NCBI GenBank assembly: GCA_003024785.1
Contig: PUQB01000105.1
Location: forward strand, 517,580-581,579
DNA: 64,000 nt
From: Selaginella tamariscina
Lineage: Eukaryota; Streptophyta; Lycopodiopsida; Selaginellales; Selaginellaceae
Direction: 5' to 3'
In this document: positions 37,981 to 50,534 of the stretch, one piece after another
Layout: each line of letters starts with the position of its first letter
How positions within the stretch are numbered: the first letter of the stretch is position 1
The notes under the pieces: model-generated
Told to the model about the DNA's origin: nothing
The model's database searches: none
Seen by the model: the letters and a program-made list of their open reading frames with translations, nothing else
Program-made: the position numbers and the translations under genes

Positions 37981-40900
37981 AATTGGTATTGGAGGAGTTT
38001 TTTTGTGGTCAATAGAACTGCCTAAAGTCATAAAGTGTTTAAGTGTTTAGATAATTCTAAATTCTTGATTTATTCTATCACTTTTGGTTGATATGTTTGT
38101 ATTTTGTGCAGAGAATTTGATCTTGTGAATTATTAATCTTTGGAGAACACTTGGTCAGCAAGTCGACATGAGATTTTAGGGTGTTTCCAACTTTGTATTA
38201 GGAATATTCCAAGTATATTTCCGAGTGTTGAAACTAGGGTTCAGTTGATGAGCAAGAGAAAGTAACTAGAGCCTGAGGTAGAGAGGGATGTCATAAAGGC
38301 TCAAAATGAGGAGATGGATGAAGCTGACCTAGGTCGACCCCCTAGAGTGAAACATTAGCCTAGTTGGCAATAAATAGTGATGGATGCCTTGAACAAACTT
38401 CGAGGGATGTTTTGGGATTAAATGATTGAATTAATAATGTTGCCGTTTGGATTTCAGCAATTGCCGCAATACCAGAGTTTCCACAGCCAAACACATAGAA
38501 AAAGAAGAAGAAGCATGATTCAGAGTCAGGTTTCTTTGAATTAGATTCTTCAATAAAAGTAGATAGTGGAGGTCTTAGTAAGTTCAAGCCGATCAAGCCT
38601 TTGAATTTTATGGGTTCAAAGGATTACAAGGTTTTGGATGATTGATTGTATGATATGAAAAGTTATTTCAAGGCCGCTTTCGTGAGAAAAATAGAAAAGG
38701 TTGCGTGTGCCAAGAAGTTTCTTAAGGAAAAGCTAAGACTTGGTGGCAAATTGTTGAAGGTGAACGTGGACACCAAAACAGCTGGAAACACATAAAAAGG
38801 GAGATCAAAAAGCAGTATATGTTGGATAACCTTAGATTGCAATTGTGTGCTGATTTGGCAACTTGTAAATAAGGAGTTCGGGAAAACCCGGTAAACCATA
38901 TTTATCGGTTCAAAAGTGTATGGTGTTTGGTGCCAAATATGAGTAATGATGAAGCTCAAAGTTGTTTCATGGCTATCTTAAATGAAAAGACACAAAAGGA
39001 GATCTTAAGGTACAAGTCAATAAGCTATCGAGAATGTCATGAGGCAACTCAAAAGGTTGCTTATGGCATGTTGTTAAAAGACTTGTACAATAAGGGCAAG
39101 GAATCAAAACCTAAACCGCGAAGCTATCCTCTAGAGTCTGGGTTCAAAAGGTTTGATAATCGACCAAATCAATCACCATCAAATCAAGGTGCAAGTCTCT
39201 TTATTGGTAGTTCCAAGTTTTCAGACACATCAAGACTCATTGGATGTAAGAAACCATTAGTGTTACCACCACCTCATTAGGTCAAGAGCCTGACTCCAAA
39301 GTTTTGTCCCTCTGCAATCCGTAAGTAGAGTTCCAAACTGTTATAATTGCAATAAGTCTGGTCATTTTGCTAGAGATTGTTGGGCACTGTCACAACAATC
39401 GGGACATTTCAAAGCAATGATAGAAGAGGAAGTTGCTGAACCTGAAATGCTTGAAGATCCAAAAGACGAGTCAGAAAAGGTAATGTTGTGCCAAACATAA
39501 CTTACCTTATTCACTATTCAAGACAAAACTAACCTTTTGCTATATTTAATAAGAAGGATATGAGGGGACCGAGTTTAAATGATGATCAACACTAGAGCAA
39601 CATACAACTTCATATCAACTAGTTTAGCTCGTCAATTGAATTTGAATGTAACAAAGATGAGTCAATTTTGGTAAAGATTTTCAAAATACTAATAATATAG
39701 CAAGGGCAATTCCTATTTAAATTAAAAGTTGTAAGGCTAAGCTAGACTTAATTATTTTTAAAAGTAGAAGGCTAAGCTAAACTTAGTTGTTTTGAATATA
39801 GCGGGGTTTGACTTTCTGTTTGAGTATGAAATGGTTTCATAAACATGTAGTCGAAATGAGAGGTTTCGGAGATAATCGAATCACACTTGCAATAGACAAA
39901 GAGAACATTAGAAAAGCAACACTCAAGATGGAAAACACTAACTGATAAGGATTGGAATCCCATGTTCCTTACCTTAACTCATTGCGTAAGGCGGTTAGAC
40001 ATCGGGAATGTGTATTTCCTGCAATGGTTTTAGATACCGGGGAAGTAAAGATAGAAGATGGTCAAGAATCTATTCCCAGTCCTATTTTAAAAGTCTTAAA
40101 CATGTTTAAGAACATGTTGTTAGAAGATTTACCACTTGAGCTACCTCCACGTCGAGGTGTGGATCACATAATAAAGATTTTGCTAAAGTTCGTCTCCATC
40201 GACAAGAGTCCCATATCAATTAAATCCTCAGGAGTTGATAGAATTAAAGAGATAGCTAACGGAATTGATTGGTCGAGGACATATTTGACCTAGTAGATCA
40301 CCATATGGTGCACCAATCTTATTTGTATGAAAAAAGATGGTACAATGCGGATGTGTGTGGATTATTGAGCGTTGAATGCAAAACCATTAAAAATAAGTAT
40401 CCTCTTCCATGAATGGATGCTTTATTTAATAAGTTATTAAAAGTGAAGTATTTTTCAAGAATAGGTTTGAAATTATATTTGAGTAGCAGAGAATAACATT
40501 GTGAAAACCGCTTTTTAATTGCGTTATGGATCATTCGGGTTTCTAGTCTTGCCATTCAAATTGTGTAATGCTCCAGCAATGTTTTGCACAATGATGAATG
40601 ATGGTGTTTAGAGACTATCTAAATCAATTCATAGTGGTGTATATTAATGACATTTTGATTTTCAATTTGACAATTGAGGAACGTGCAGAATGTTTGAAAA
40701 AGGTGTTTTAAAAGTTGAGAAAGAACTAGTTGTATGTTAAGGAAAGTAAGTGTGCATTTGGTCAAACCAAGATAAATTTCTTGACACACTCGATCTCAAT
40801 TGAGAAGGTTGCCATGGATCCAAAGAAAATTCAAACTATTACCAAGTGGTCAACTTTAAAAGACGTGCATGAAGCTAGATCATTTCTTGGTTTAATAGAG

Positions 40901-43267
40901 TATTATTAAATATTCATAAAAAGTTACTCGAAGATAGCAACATCATTGACAGATCTCACGAAGAACATTTCATGACATTGGACTTCAGAGTGCTAGCGGG
41001 CATTCGTTAAACTCAAAGAAGCTATCTCTTCTGAATAAGTTTTGCAGTTGCCAATTTTTAAAGACCCATTTAAGGTAGAGTGTGATGCTTCCAATTTTGC
41101 AATTGGTGTGTATTGTAATAAAAAGAACATTCAATGTCCTTTTTCTCAAAGAAGTTGGATGTTGCACAAATTCAATGGCCTCCTACTCATGAAAAAGAGA
41201 TGTATGCTATTGTTGCTTCTTTGGAGTATTGGTGTTATTATCTTTTAAGTCATGGCATTATGATTTAAAAAAATAATGTAACTCTGAAATACTTTGAAAC
41301 ACAACCGAAGCTATCACTGAAGTATGCTAAATAACAATAAAAGTTAGCTCAATTTCAGCCTGAAATCAAACATAAAATTGAAAAAGACAATTTGGTTCAT
41401 CTTCGTGTTATGTCGGCATCAATGTCAACTCTGGTGGATGAATTTGTGACGGTATCCTCAAGACGAGTTTGCTAATGAAGCTTTAAACCTAGTAACAAAG
41501 AGGAAACATGTTCATCAATTATGAAGAGATGGTAATATTCCAGCAAAAATAGAAAGTCGAATGGATGCACTCAAGTGGGCGCATTTGAACTTTAAACAAA
41601 CATGGATATTGATAAGCAACAAAAAAAATTATATATAAGGAATGACGAATGTCATAGTTAGTTAAGAGAACATCACAATGTTCCTTTGACAAGATATGGT
41701 GGAAAACATAAAATGTTGGCTTTATTAAAACAAGGATTTTATTAGTCAAGAATGGTAAGACATGCTCCACATGTCAATAAGTGAAGAATCTATCGCAAAA
41801 ACGAGTTAGGAAGTTGTAGTGTATACTGATTCTAGAGCGGTCATTTCAAAGTGTTACTTTGGACTTTGTCACGGGATTGCCAAAATCTTGTGGTTTCAAT
41901 GCCCTCATGGTGGTGGTCAATTGGTTTTCAAAGGTTGCTTATTTTATTCCAATGTAAAACAAGTAACAAATTTGTTCTTCCACGAAGTCAAATAGTGTAA
42001 GGACTACTGGAAACCATGATCTCAGATTGGGATCCTCGATTTACAGGAAGTTTTGGGGAACATTGTTTAGACAGTTTGGTACAATGTTGAAGTTTAGTAC
42101 AACTTACCATCTGCAAATAGATGGTCAAATGGAGAGGTGAATCAACAAGTCAAGGACTATCTTACATGCTATGTTCAAGGTGATCAACTTGATTGGTTGA
42201 GATATGTTATAATAACTCAACACACATTGTGATTGGGTGTAGCCCGATGGAGGTGTTAATTGGGAATAAGGGTAGTATTTCTTAGAACATGATGTTACTG
42301 AAAGACGATGTCAATCGAGTTCCCTCTATAGCAAAAATTCACTTAACAATTGTAATATACATGGGAAGCTGCTCGTCAAGTGATGATTATAACACAAAAA
42401 GGTATCGTCAATAATACGATAAGCATCGATGGGATGTAGAGTATCATGTTAGAGATATGGTATTGTTAAGTACCAAAATCCTAAAGGTTCTAGTGACTCT
42501 TTCGATGAAGTTTTTATCACACTACATAGGTCCGTTCAAGGTGGTTAAGCGAGTGGGAAAGGTGGTTATGGGTTAGATCTTCCTCTAGATTTGGGAGTGA
42601 TACATAATGTGTTTCATGTCAATTTACTCGAACCATTTCACAAGGATGAAAAACATTCGGATAAATATCATAGTTTACGTCCGCCTCTAGAATTAGTTGG
42701 CGAGGAGAAAGAGTTTGAAGTTGAGGCAATATTTAAAATGGAACATTCATGGGCGACAAAAACATAAATGTGAATATCTTGTTAAGTAGAAGGGTTACTT
42801 TTCAACATAGGAACTATTAAAGAATCTACACAAGGTGATGGAGGAGTTTGAGGTGAGATCTCAAGCTGTTTGTAATAATGATGAAAAATAAAGTGAACTT
42901 TATTTCTTATTAACCTAGGGGTCGACAGACAATATTAACTAGAGGCCTCCGATATAAATTCTAGTTAAAGTAAAGAAATTAACTAATTTATTGTCTGTGT
43001 TAAGTGACAAACTTTGTAAACGTGCAAAGGTCTCTAGGTGACTTCATGTCGCAAGTGGTGCTTTTGGCAGTTGAGTTCTCACTTAGTGAATGACGGTTGT
43101 GAAGTACTTGGCTTCGTGTAATGCAAGGGGGGTAATAGAACTTGTGAACTTTTTGCTGACTCCACATAAAGTGATTAGTGTTAATTTTTAGTTAATTTTT
43201 TCTAACCTAGTCTAGTCTTGGAGTTAGACGTCAACAAGGACATTAACATTTTTAAAGGCGAGTAGTG
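37981..43267 (+). pseudogene. Decayed Ty3/gypsy chromovirus-like element
   Basis: Plus-strand element with frames broken throughout. Gag remnants lie at 38530-39280 (AQSCFMAILNEKTQKEILRY). A zinc knuckle CYNCNKSGHFARDC is at about 39345-39390. RT pieces are MKKDGTMRMCVDY (40327-40365), VYINDILIFNLT (40640-40675, xxDD as NDI), ESKCAFGQTKINFL and ARSFLGLIEYY. RNase H is VECDASNFAIGVY (41074-41112). Integrase remnants lie at 41800-42300. The segment ILVK*KGYFST near 42770 resembles a chromodomain 'YLVKWKGY' core. Immediately downstream at 43268 an F1-type LTR begins after a purine-rich AAAGGCGAG. Many stops, so long dead. Confidence 0.75.
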
Positions 43268-44170
43268 TGTCATAATTTTGATTATGACTCAACCCTTTGC
43301 TTTGGGGTTTAACTGTTGTTACCTACCGAGTTGTGTGATGAACCCTAGATGTAGTAGGAAACATGCCCACTTAGTGCACTTGGGTATTTGGTGATGGTCC
43401 AACTGAGTGTCATTAAGTATTTGTAGGAAACTCTAGGCAAAGTTAGAATTTACTTTTTAGAAAACTCTTTCTCGGTTTGATGTTCAAGTTAGGTTTCCTC
43501 AAAAGAGTATAGTTTGTCTAGGGTTGCCCTAACCCACACCTAATGCCCCCCCCCCCAGGGGTTAAGTTTAGGGTTAGTAAGTTAGGTGATCTCATTTCAT
43601 TAAGGGCTGACATTCCATGCCAGCTCACTTAATCATTTGGGGGGCTCCGTCACATAAATAAGATAGAGTATATGTAGTGAGAGTTCCTGAATTCAAAAGA
43701 GAGCTTGTTATTTTCCTACTGGTGCAAGCTAAGTTTCCGTTAAGGCACAAGTTTCGTTGTGTTGCCTAACTTCCACACGATAAGGGTATGTCCCACCTTC
43801 GGGTTAACTTACCCTTATCGTTGGCAGGATTTTGCCCTTGTGATCGGGTACATCACGTCCAAGAAGTTAGTCAATCCTTTGGTCTATTAACTTGCTCACA
43901 AGTTTGAAAAGGATTGCCCAAGTTCATGTTATGCAAGATTAGTGAATGAGGCCTTGCTTCGCCGTCTCATCCACGCCAAGCTAAAAACGATACTCGTAGC
44001 TTGGCTAGCCCACACATCCTAACTCACGAGGTGAGCCTAGACCATGGACTTGGCTAATTGGGGGTATGAGTTCCTAAGTGACATGTTCCTAACATGAGTA
44101 CTTTACCAAGTATCATGGGGGTTTCCAGAGAGGGATTCTAGGGTTGGCATCTGGCAAGCCATCTTCATGG
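43268..44170 (+). repeat. F1 LTR, part 1, split by nested element
   Basis: Begins TGTCATAATTTTGATTATGA and carries the F1 landmarks in plus orientation. It is interrupted at 44170 by the element 44171-50184 and resumes at 50190-50210 (ending AAACTCTCACA). Comparison with the minus-strand copy 50535-51438 shows the sequences are continuous once the insertion is removed. Confidence 0.8.
44166..44170. repeat. Target site duplication CATGG, left
   Basis: CATGG before the LTR at 44171; identical to 50185-50189. Confidence 0.9.
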
Positions 44171-44644
44171 TGTCAAGCCACGATCCAGGAACAAGGAAGT
44201 GAGCAGGATTCCGAGAACAAGGAAGCTTGATTCAAAAGGTAGGATAAGGAGCAGGACAGGAACTAGAAACCATGAATAAGACAAGAGCAGGAGCAAGGAG
44301 CAAGACAAGACAAGATTGATCGTAGAAAGACTGGTGTTGATAGTAACTGATTGTACAATAATTAGGTCGGAGCTTTTATATTCACAACTCCAAGCTAATC
44401 TGGTCATGAGTTAATCTAATCATGAGCTAAAAATAGTGACCCTTATCCTCTAGGCATATATGTAGTATATCCTATAGGCATATCCTGTAGGAATATCCTG
44501 TAGGCATATCCTGTAGGTATATCCTATAGGTATATCCTGTAGGAATATCCTGTATATATCCTGTAGGAATATCCTATAGGTATATTCTATAGGCATATCC
44601 TGTAACCGTATCCTATATCCTGCATCCTGTATCGGGTCATGATA
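44171..44644 (-). repeat. 3' LTR of F2 element
   Basis: 474 bp. 44455-44640 is a tandem array of ~15-bp units of the type ATATCCTGTAGG plus 3 variable bases. The internal side has AGGAGGAGGTGC on the minus strand, a likely polypurine tract. Confidence 0.85.
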
Positions 44645-44649
44645 GCACC

Positions 44650-45918
44650 TCCTCCTAAGGACGAGTTCCACGAGTCTTGGGACTGGTTTAGCAGAGATAA
44701 CGCGATGAAAAGAAACTTTGGAAGAAGCATGAAGTAAGTTGGATGCAGGTTCCCAAGTGATTGGTAGGCAAATAGCCTTTTCAATCCACCAAGTATTGAA
44801 GTTGGCGGCGATGAAGACGAGAATCAAGGATGGCTACAACTTCGTACTCAGGTTCACCGTCAATGACCACATGAGGGGGAGGAGAAGAAGCAAGACCAGG
44901 AAGAGAAGAAATGTACGGCTCCAACAAAGAGGTGTGAACATAGGATGAAGTTTCACCGTAGATGGTAACTCGAGTCGGAAAGCTACATGATTGACCTCAG
45001 CCGCAATCCTGTAAGGGCCCAATCGTTGAAAATCCAACTTAGAAGAAGGCATGTTGGTGTGAATATGCCGACGAAGAAGCCACACGAGATCACCAATCTT
45101 GTATGCAGGTGCCGGTTGACGATGAGCATCAGCATGACGCTTGTACCGTTCCTGTGCCTGCTGAAGATAAACCCGGAGATTCCTCATGTACTGACGAAGA
45201 TGCTGGAGATGATCATGTACTGCAAGAGTGGAAAGAAGGAGAAGCAGGAAGAGCAAAGTCAAAAACGTGGATGGTAGCCTATAAGAGCAAAGAAAGGTAT
45301 TATGGCCTGTAGATGCGTGAACGGAGTTGTTGTAGGCAAACTCTGTCATTGGAAGAAGGTCCAACCAGTTGTCCTGTTGGTAACTGATGAAGCAATGAAG
45401 ATATTGCTCCAAGGTCTGAATCATGTGTTTTGAATGCCCATCAGTTTGTGGATGTATCCTGAAGAAAGGTCCGCTTTAACCTGTAAACTCCGGAGAAGTT
45501 CTCGCCAAAACTTAGACATGAATTGTGGGCCTTGATCAGAAACAATGCTCTCAGGAAACCATGATGTCGGAATACTTCACGTCACCAACTCAGTGGTTGT
45601 TTGGCCTGTAGCAGTCTTGTGACATGGTAGGAAATGAGCCTGTTTGGTGAAACGGTCAACCACCACAAGAATTGCATTCAAATCCACAAGAACTGCATCA
45701 AATCCACGAGAAGGAGGAAGATCTGTGAGAAAATCTATAGAAATGGATCTCCAAGGAGCAGAAGGAACAGGAAGAGGAGGAAGAAGACCAGAGGGCGCGT
45801 GACGAGGCATCTTTGACTTATTAGGTGTCACAACTCCATACAACTTATCCACAAAACCTCGCAACCTAGGCCACCAATAGTTGCGAGTCACCAACTCAAC
45901 TGTCTTGGTCACACCCAA
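44650..45918 (-). pseudogene. F2 integrase and chromodomain, frame-broken
   Basis: Integrase pieces: TRNYWWPRLRGFVDKLY, SISIDFLTDLPPSRGFDAVL (core with first Asp region), VVDRFTKQAHFLPCHKTA, then FAYNNSVHASTG and [20 protein letters not shown]. The end (about 44700-44800) reads ITWEPASNLLHASSKV, matching the chromodomain tail 'TWEP..NL..A' of plant chromoviruses. The frame changes at least at 45577-45424 and 44834. In the element the integrase inserts cDNA, and the chromodomain is thought to steer insertion. Confidence 0.8.
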
Positions 45919-46299
45919 AATGTCCTGTAGCCCGGGGTATTATGACAATCCGTACCACACGAGTCCTGCAAACACCAACAAAACATACAGGAGACCTTCC
46001 AGTACACTGTATGGGAAACAATTTGTAGTCTGTATGGGAACTGGAGGAAGAGGAACTTGTTGATGTCAGGACTAATGTGTGAAACACATTCCTTGCCAAG
46101 TCGTCTGTAGCCAATTGCAAATGGATTCCTTAGGAGTGTGGAATCTGCTGGAGCCTGATGAACTTGTAGTGCTGCAAGTCGAAGTCGATCAGGACCAACA
46201 ACACTTGCTTTTGACAGTCATATGCAGGATCGCCCAGTGTCAGTGCAAGGTAAGAGCGCCTAGACAATCATCCGCCCTTGCCATTTCGAAAACTAGGCC

Positions 46300-48033
46300 T
46301 GTAGATGATGACGAAATCGAAACGTACAGGAACTCCGCCCACCTAGCCTGTCGCTGACTGAGAACTCGAGCCGTTTGAAAATACTCTAGGTTCTTGTGAT
46401 CCGTAAGAACTTATATAGGATGCACAGCACCTTCCAGGAAATGCCACCACTCCTCGAACGAATCCACAATGGCCTTGAGTTCCTTTTATGAATCTCGTAA
46501 TTGATCTCCACCGAAAGGAACTTACGAGAGTGAAAAGCTATAGGATAAGCAACTTGTCTTCTCCAACTTGTGATAAAACAAATCCTACTGCAAAATTCGA
46601 GGCATCTGCTTCAACGAAGAAGGGACGAGAAGGATCAGGATGTGCTAAAATTGGAGCTATCGTGAAGGTGTTTGAGTGTTGTGAATGCGTGTTCTACCTT
46701 GTTGGACCAAGAGAACACTCATGTGCGCTTGGTGAGTTCATGAGTGGAAGTACACGCTTGGAAAGTCCTGTATGAAATGCCTATAGAAATTTGCAAAGCC
46801 AAAAACATTGTACATCTCGTACAGACTTGGGCCTCTCCCACTTCGTGATAATCTTCTACCTTGTGCATGTCCATGGAAACGCCAGCAGGAGAGACGATGT
46901 AGCCCAAGAACTCCACAGTATCCCTGTCAAAGAAACACTTTCCAACTTGCATACAGGCCATGCTCGTGAAGCCTCTGTAGGACTAGTCGTACATGCTTGT
47001 CATGAGCCTGGTCCTTGGAGAAAATCAAAATGTCATCGAGGTAGATTACCACAAACTGGTCCAAGAAGTCACGAAAGATGTCGTTCACCATGTGTTGGAA
47101 CACGGCTGGGGCATTGGTAAGTCCGAAAGGCATCACCGTGTACTCGAAGTGTCCATACCTTGTACGAAAGGCAGTCTTCCACTCATCGCCTGGACGAATC
47201 CGTACAAGATTGTAAGCCCCTCGTAAGTCGATCTTCGTGAACACCTTTGCTCCTTGCAGCCGATGAGAAGTTCTGGGATCAATGGCAATGGGTACCGGTT
47301 CCGAATGGTGACTTGATTCAAACCTCTGTAGTCCACAACCAAACGTAAACTCCCATCTTTCTTCTTGACAAAGAAGATAGGTGCTCCTGCAGGGACTTTG
47401 AGTGACGAATGAAGCCGGATGCCAAGTTTTCCTCGATGTACTGACGAAGAACCTCCAATTCTGTAGGTGACAGTGCATAAATCGGTCCGAACGGTGGAGT
47501 CTTTCCTTCCACAAGATCGATAGGACATCGTAGGACCTGTGAACAGGAAGAACTGCAGCCTTGTGCTTGTCAAAAACGTCTGAAAGGAGTGATACTTGGA
47601 TGGCAGGGAAGAAGGAGGAGAAGAAGAAGGAACAGAGAAGGAGATTGAAAAACAGGGAGTAGATATAGGAAAGGTAGAAGAGGACGTAGGAGTTACTTGG
47701 AAGGCAAAAAGATGAAAAGGAGCAGATCAGTGGCAAGTTCATGCATGGTATGGTAAGAACTGGAGAGGAGAAGGAGGGAGCTGTGATTGAAAAAGAGGAA
47801 GGATCTTGGGGGGTGGAACAGAAGAAGAGTAATGAAAAGAGGCAGGATTGGAAAAATATGTGTGGATGTTGACAAGTGTACAGGATTGGAAGAATCCTGT
47901 ACAGAAGTCCGTGGATGCACAGGAGTGAGGAGAGCCTGTGAGTGTGCTGACGAACCAATAGGAGGTGGATCCTTTTGAGGAGGAACCTTCGACACTGATA
48001 CAGGATTGGAAGAACCTGTACAGGAATCCGCAA
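46300..48033 (-). pseudogene. F2 reverse transcriptase and RNase H, frame-broken
   Basis: Minus-strand pieces: [52 protein letters not shown], then [39 protein letters not shown], and the active site [14 protein letters not shown]. RNase H fragments continue to about 46.3 kb. The N-terminal part up to 48033 is Ser/Pro/Leu-rich and rich in repeated TACAGGA words on the DNA level. Frame changes are seen near 47290 and 46930. Confidence 0.85.
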
Positions 48034-48155
48034 ACTTACAGGAGTGGAGAGAGCCTGCGGATGTGCTGAGGAACTACATGAGGTGAATCCTGTCGAGGAG
48101 GAGTCTTCAACACTGATACAGGAATAGGCACGTCAATCCTGTAGCTTGTACTGCC

Positions 48156-49581
48156 TCAGACACTAAGGATGTATCCTGCACAAGAAGGTACAGGATTGAT
48201 CCTGGTTGCTGGAGAGGAAAACGTGAGCGTCCTAGACCTCCAGTCAATCTGAGGATTTGCAACAACGAACCATGGCATGCCCAAAATGATGGGAGTCGAC
48301 CGAGTCTTGATCAAGTTGAAGGAAATCGAAAAGTTGAATGCGCCATGACTGCAAGAGAGAGGTTTGGTAGCATGGGTAACTGTGCCAAAGCTCAATGACC
48401 ATCGGCCACCTCTACAGGAACTGCACGCTTCAACTTCACCACGGAATGCCATGTTGAGTTGCAAAAGTGTCATCCATGAAGAATGCATTTGCACCAGTGT
48501 CTAACAGGCAAACTCCTTGAGCTCTCGATTATTGAGAAATGTGTACAGGAAACTTGAGTGATGAAATGGTATGAGCAGCACCAATGAGCCTGCACCTACG
48601 TCCAACTTCGTGGCTCCTAAACGAAGTGAACATTGAAGTTTTCCGACTGAACTTCAGCTTCAACTTCACGCGTCTTGAACTTCTGGCTTTAATAGGACAT
48701 TCCGCCGCCTTGTGTCTGCTTCACCACAATACAAACATAGATTCTCACTGCGGCGACATTGCTTCTCAGCAGCAAAAAGTGAGCCACGCTTGTATTTCTC
48801 AACCTCCATAGGAACTACTCCAAAAGGTGTCGCAGGAGTATGTACCACAGCTGTAGGATTAGTTTGCAAGAACTGTTGACGAGATTTTTCATGACGACTC
48901 TTGAACAAGTGGTTGTCGCAGCGAACGGCCTATTGCATGATCTCCGCTAATGTTTGGGCATCCGGTAACGTAAGGAGAAGGTCCTTCACGTCATCCCTCA
49001 ACCCAAAACGGAAGTGTTCAATCAATGTAGTCTCGTCCCATGGAATGTTCATGCAAAGTTGCTGAAATTCGGATGCATAGACGGAAGCTGGTCGAGATCC
49101 TTGTGTGAACTTTCATAACTTTGTGCATGCGGAACAGTACTTATCGGGATCTCAGAAGCAAGCTTCAAAGGCAGCCACGAACCTTCAAAGTCTTCCGTCA
49201 ATGGGTCGTCACGCTCCAGCAAAGGGCAACCCAAGCCCGTGGAGATCCAACTAATAGGAATGCCAAAAGGCCAACCTTTTGTGCATCAGTTAAGTAGCGG
49301 CGTGGTTGCATGCGGATCAAAAGCCTAATCTGATTTAAGAACCCTTGGAAATCGACACGATTGCCATTGAACTTTTTCGGCATACTGATCTTTGGCTCCG
49401 AAAAAGTGTTTGATGGAGAGAAAATCACGGATGCTTGAGAGAGAGCATGTGCAGCAGCCTTGGAGGATGCATCAGTAGCTGCATGTGCCGCGTTGGTGGA
49501 ACCTTGCAGATCTGTGATCACTTGGTGCAAAGTGGCCAGCTCATGAAGCAATAGTTTGGTGCTCGCGTTGAAATTGCTCAA
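48156..49581 (-). pseudogene. F2 gag, zinc knuckle and protease, frame-broken
   Basis: ATG at about 49581 (MSNFNASTKLLLHELATLHQ). Capsid region MPKKFNGNRVDFQGFLNQIR and LTDAQKVGLLAFLLVGSPRA. Zinc knuckle start CLYCGEAD at about 48740 (the rest, with His and the last Cys, needs a one-base shift). The protease end has IILGMPWFVVANPQIDW at 48240-48290. Broken at about 49200, 48900, 48670 and 48490. Confidence 0.75.
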
Positions 49582-49686
49582 AATCAGCCATGATCTATGA
49601 AAGAAAAAAGAGAAGAACGAAGGAGAAGAATCAAGGAAAAAAAATAGCTGGAAATCGGAAAGTTATGAAATCAATTATTATTAAAA

Positions 49687-50184
49687 TGTCAAGCCAGGAT
49701 CCAAGAACAAGGAAGTGAGTAGGATTCCAAGAATAAGAAACTTGACTCAGAAGCAAGACAAGGAGCAGGACAGAAACTAGGAACCATGAACAAGACAAGA
49801 GCAGGAGGCAAGGAGCAAGACAAGACAAGATTGATCGTAGAAAGACTGGTGTTGATAGTAACTGATTGTACAATAATTAAGTCAGAGCTTTTATACTCAC
49901 AACTCCAAGCTAATCTGGTCATGAGTCTAATCTAGTCATGAGCTAAAAATAGTGACCCTTATCCTCTAGGCATATCCTGTAGTATATCCTATATGCATAT
50001 CCTGTAGTATATCCTATAGGCATATCCTGTAGGAATATCCTATAGGTATATCATGTATCCTGTAGGTATATCTTATAGGCATATCCTGTAGGTATATCCT
50101 ATAGGAATATCCTGTAGGCATATCCTATAGGTATATCCTATAGGCATATTTTGTATATCTTGCATCCTGTATCAGGTTGTGACA
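49687..50184 (-). repeat. 5' LTR of F2 element
   Basis: 498 bp, about 90% similar by eye to 44171-44644, with a differently arranged 15-bp tandem array at 49965-50165. The adjoining internal sequence (TTTTAATAATAATTG on the minus strand) does not look like a tRNA-Met primer site. Confidence 0.85.
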
Positions 50185-50189
50185 CATGG
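50185..50189. repeat. Target site duplication CATGG, right
   Basis: CATGG after the LTR end at 50184. Confidence 0.9.
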
Positions 50190-50534
50190 CACTAGGTAAA
50201 AACTCTCACAATTGCTCTCCACCCATTTGAAAAAGCGGATGCCCTCATCCATGGACTCAAGAGTTGCTAATATGCCTTCCTCCAAGGGTCACTCATGACA
50301 AGTTTTAGTGTAGCTTAGAGGCGATCTACACATGCATGGCTCACACCTAGCTTAGAAGCTATACTTGCATCACATGTCAATCGGACCAGAGGTAATCTCA
50401 AAGATGCATGACTGTACACATATGATCGACGGGTCTAATTAGGTAAGGACAAGTGTACCAACCTTAATGGCCTAAGCTTTACTCATAAGTTCACCCTTGA
50501 TGAGAATCAATCCCAAGACCACTTCGATACCAAT
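50190..50534. repeat. End of split F1 LTR and internal relic
   Basis: 50190-50210 completes the plus-strand F1 LTR. 50211-50534 is non-coding and ends TTCGATACCAAT, which on the minus strand reads ATTGGTATCGAA directly after the LTR 50535-51438, a degenerate initiator tRNA-Met primer site. It is therefore the first part of the interior of a minus-strand F1 element whose rest is missing. Confidence 0.6.

Larger units (their letters stand above)
44171..50184 (-). mobile_element. Nested Ty3/gypsy chromovirus (F2), full length
   Basis: 6.0-kb element with LTRs at 44171-44644 and 49687-50184 (both start TGTCAAGCC; the right one ends GTTGTGACA), flanked by perfect CATGG target duplications. Minus-strand coding order: gag (about 48.9-49.6 kb), zinc knuckle, protease, reverse transcriptase, RNase H, integrase and chromodomain. 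Frames are broken many times, so it is not competent as read. It sits inside the F1 LTR 43268-50210. Confidence 0.9.
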
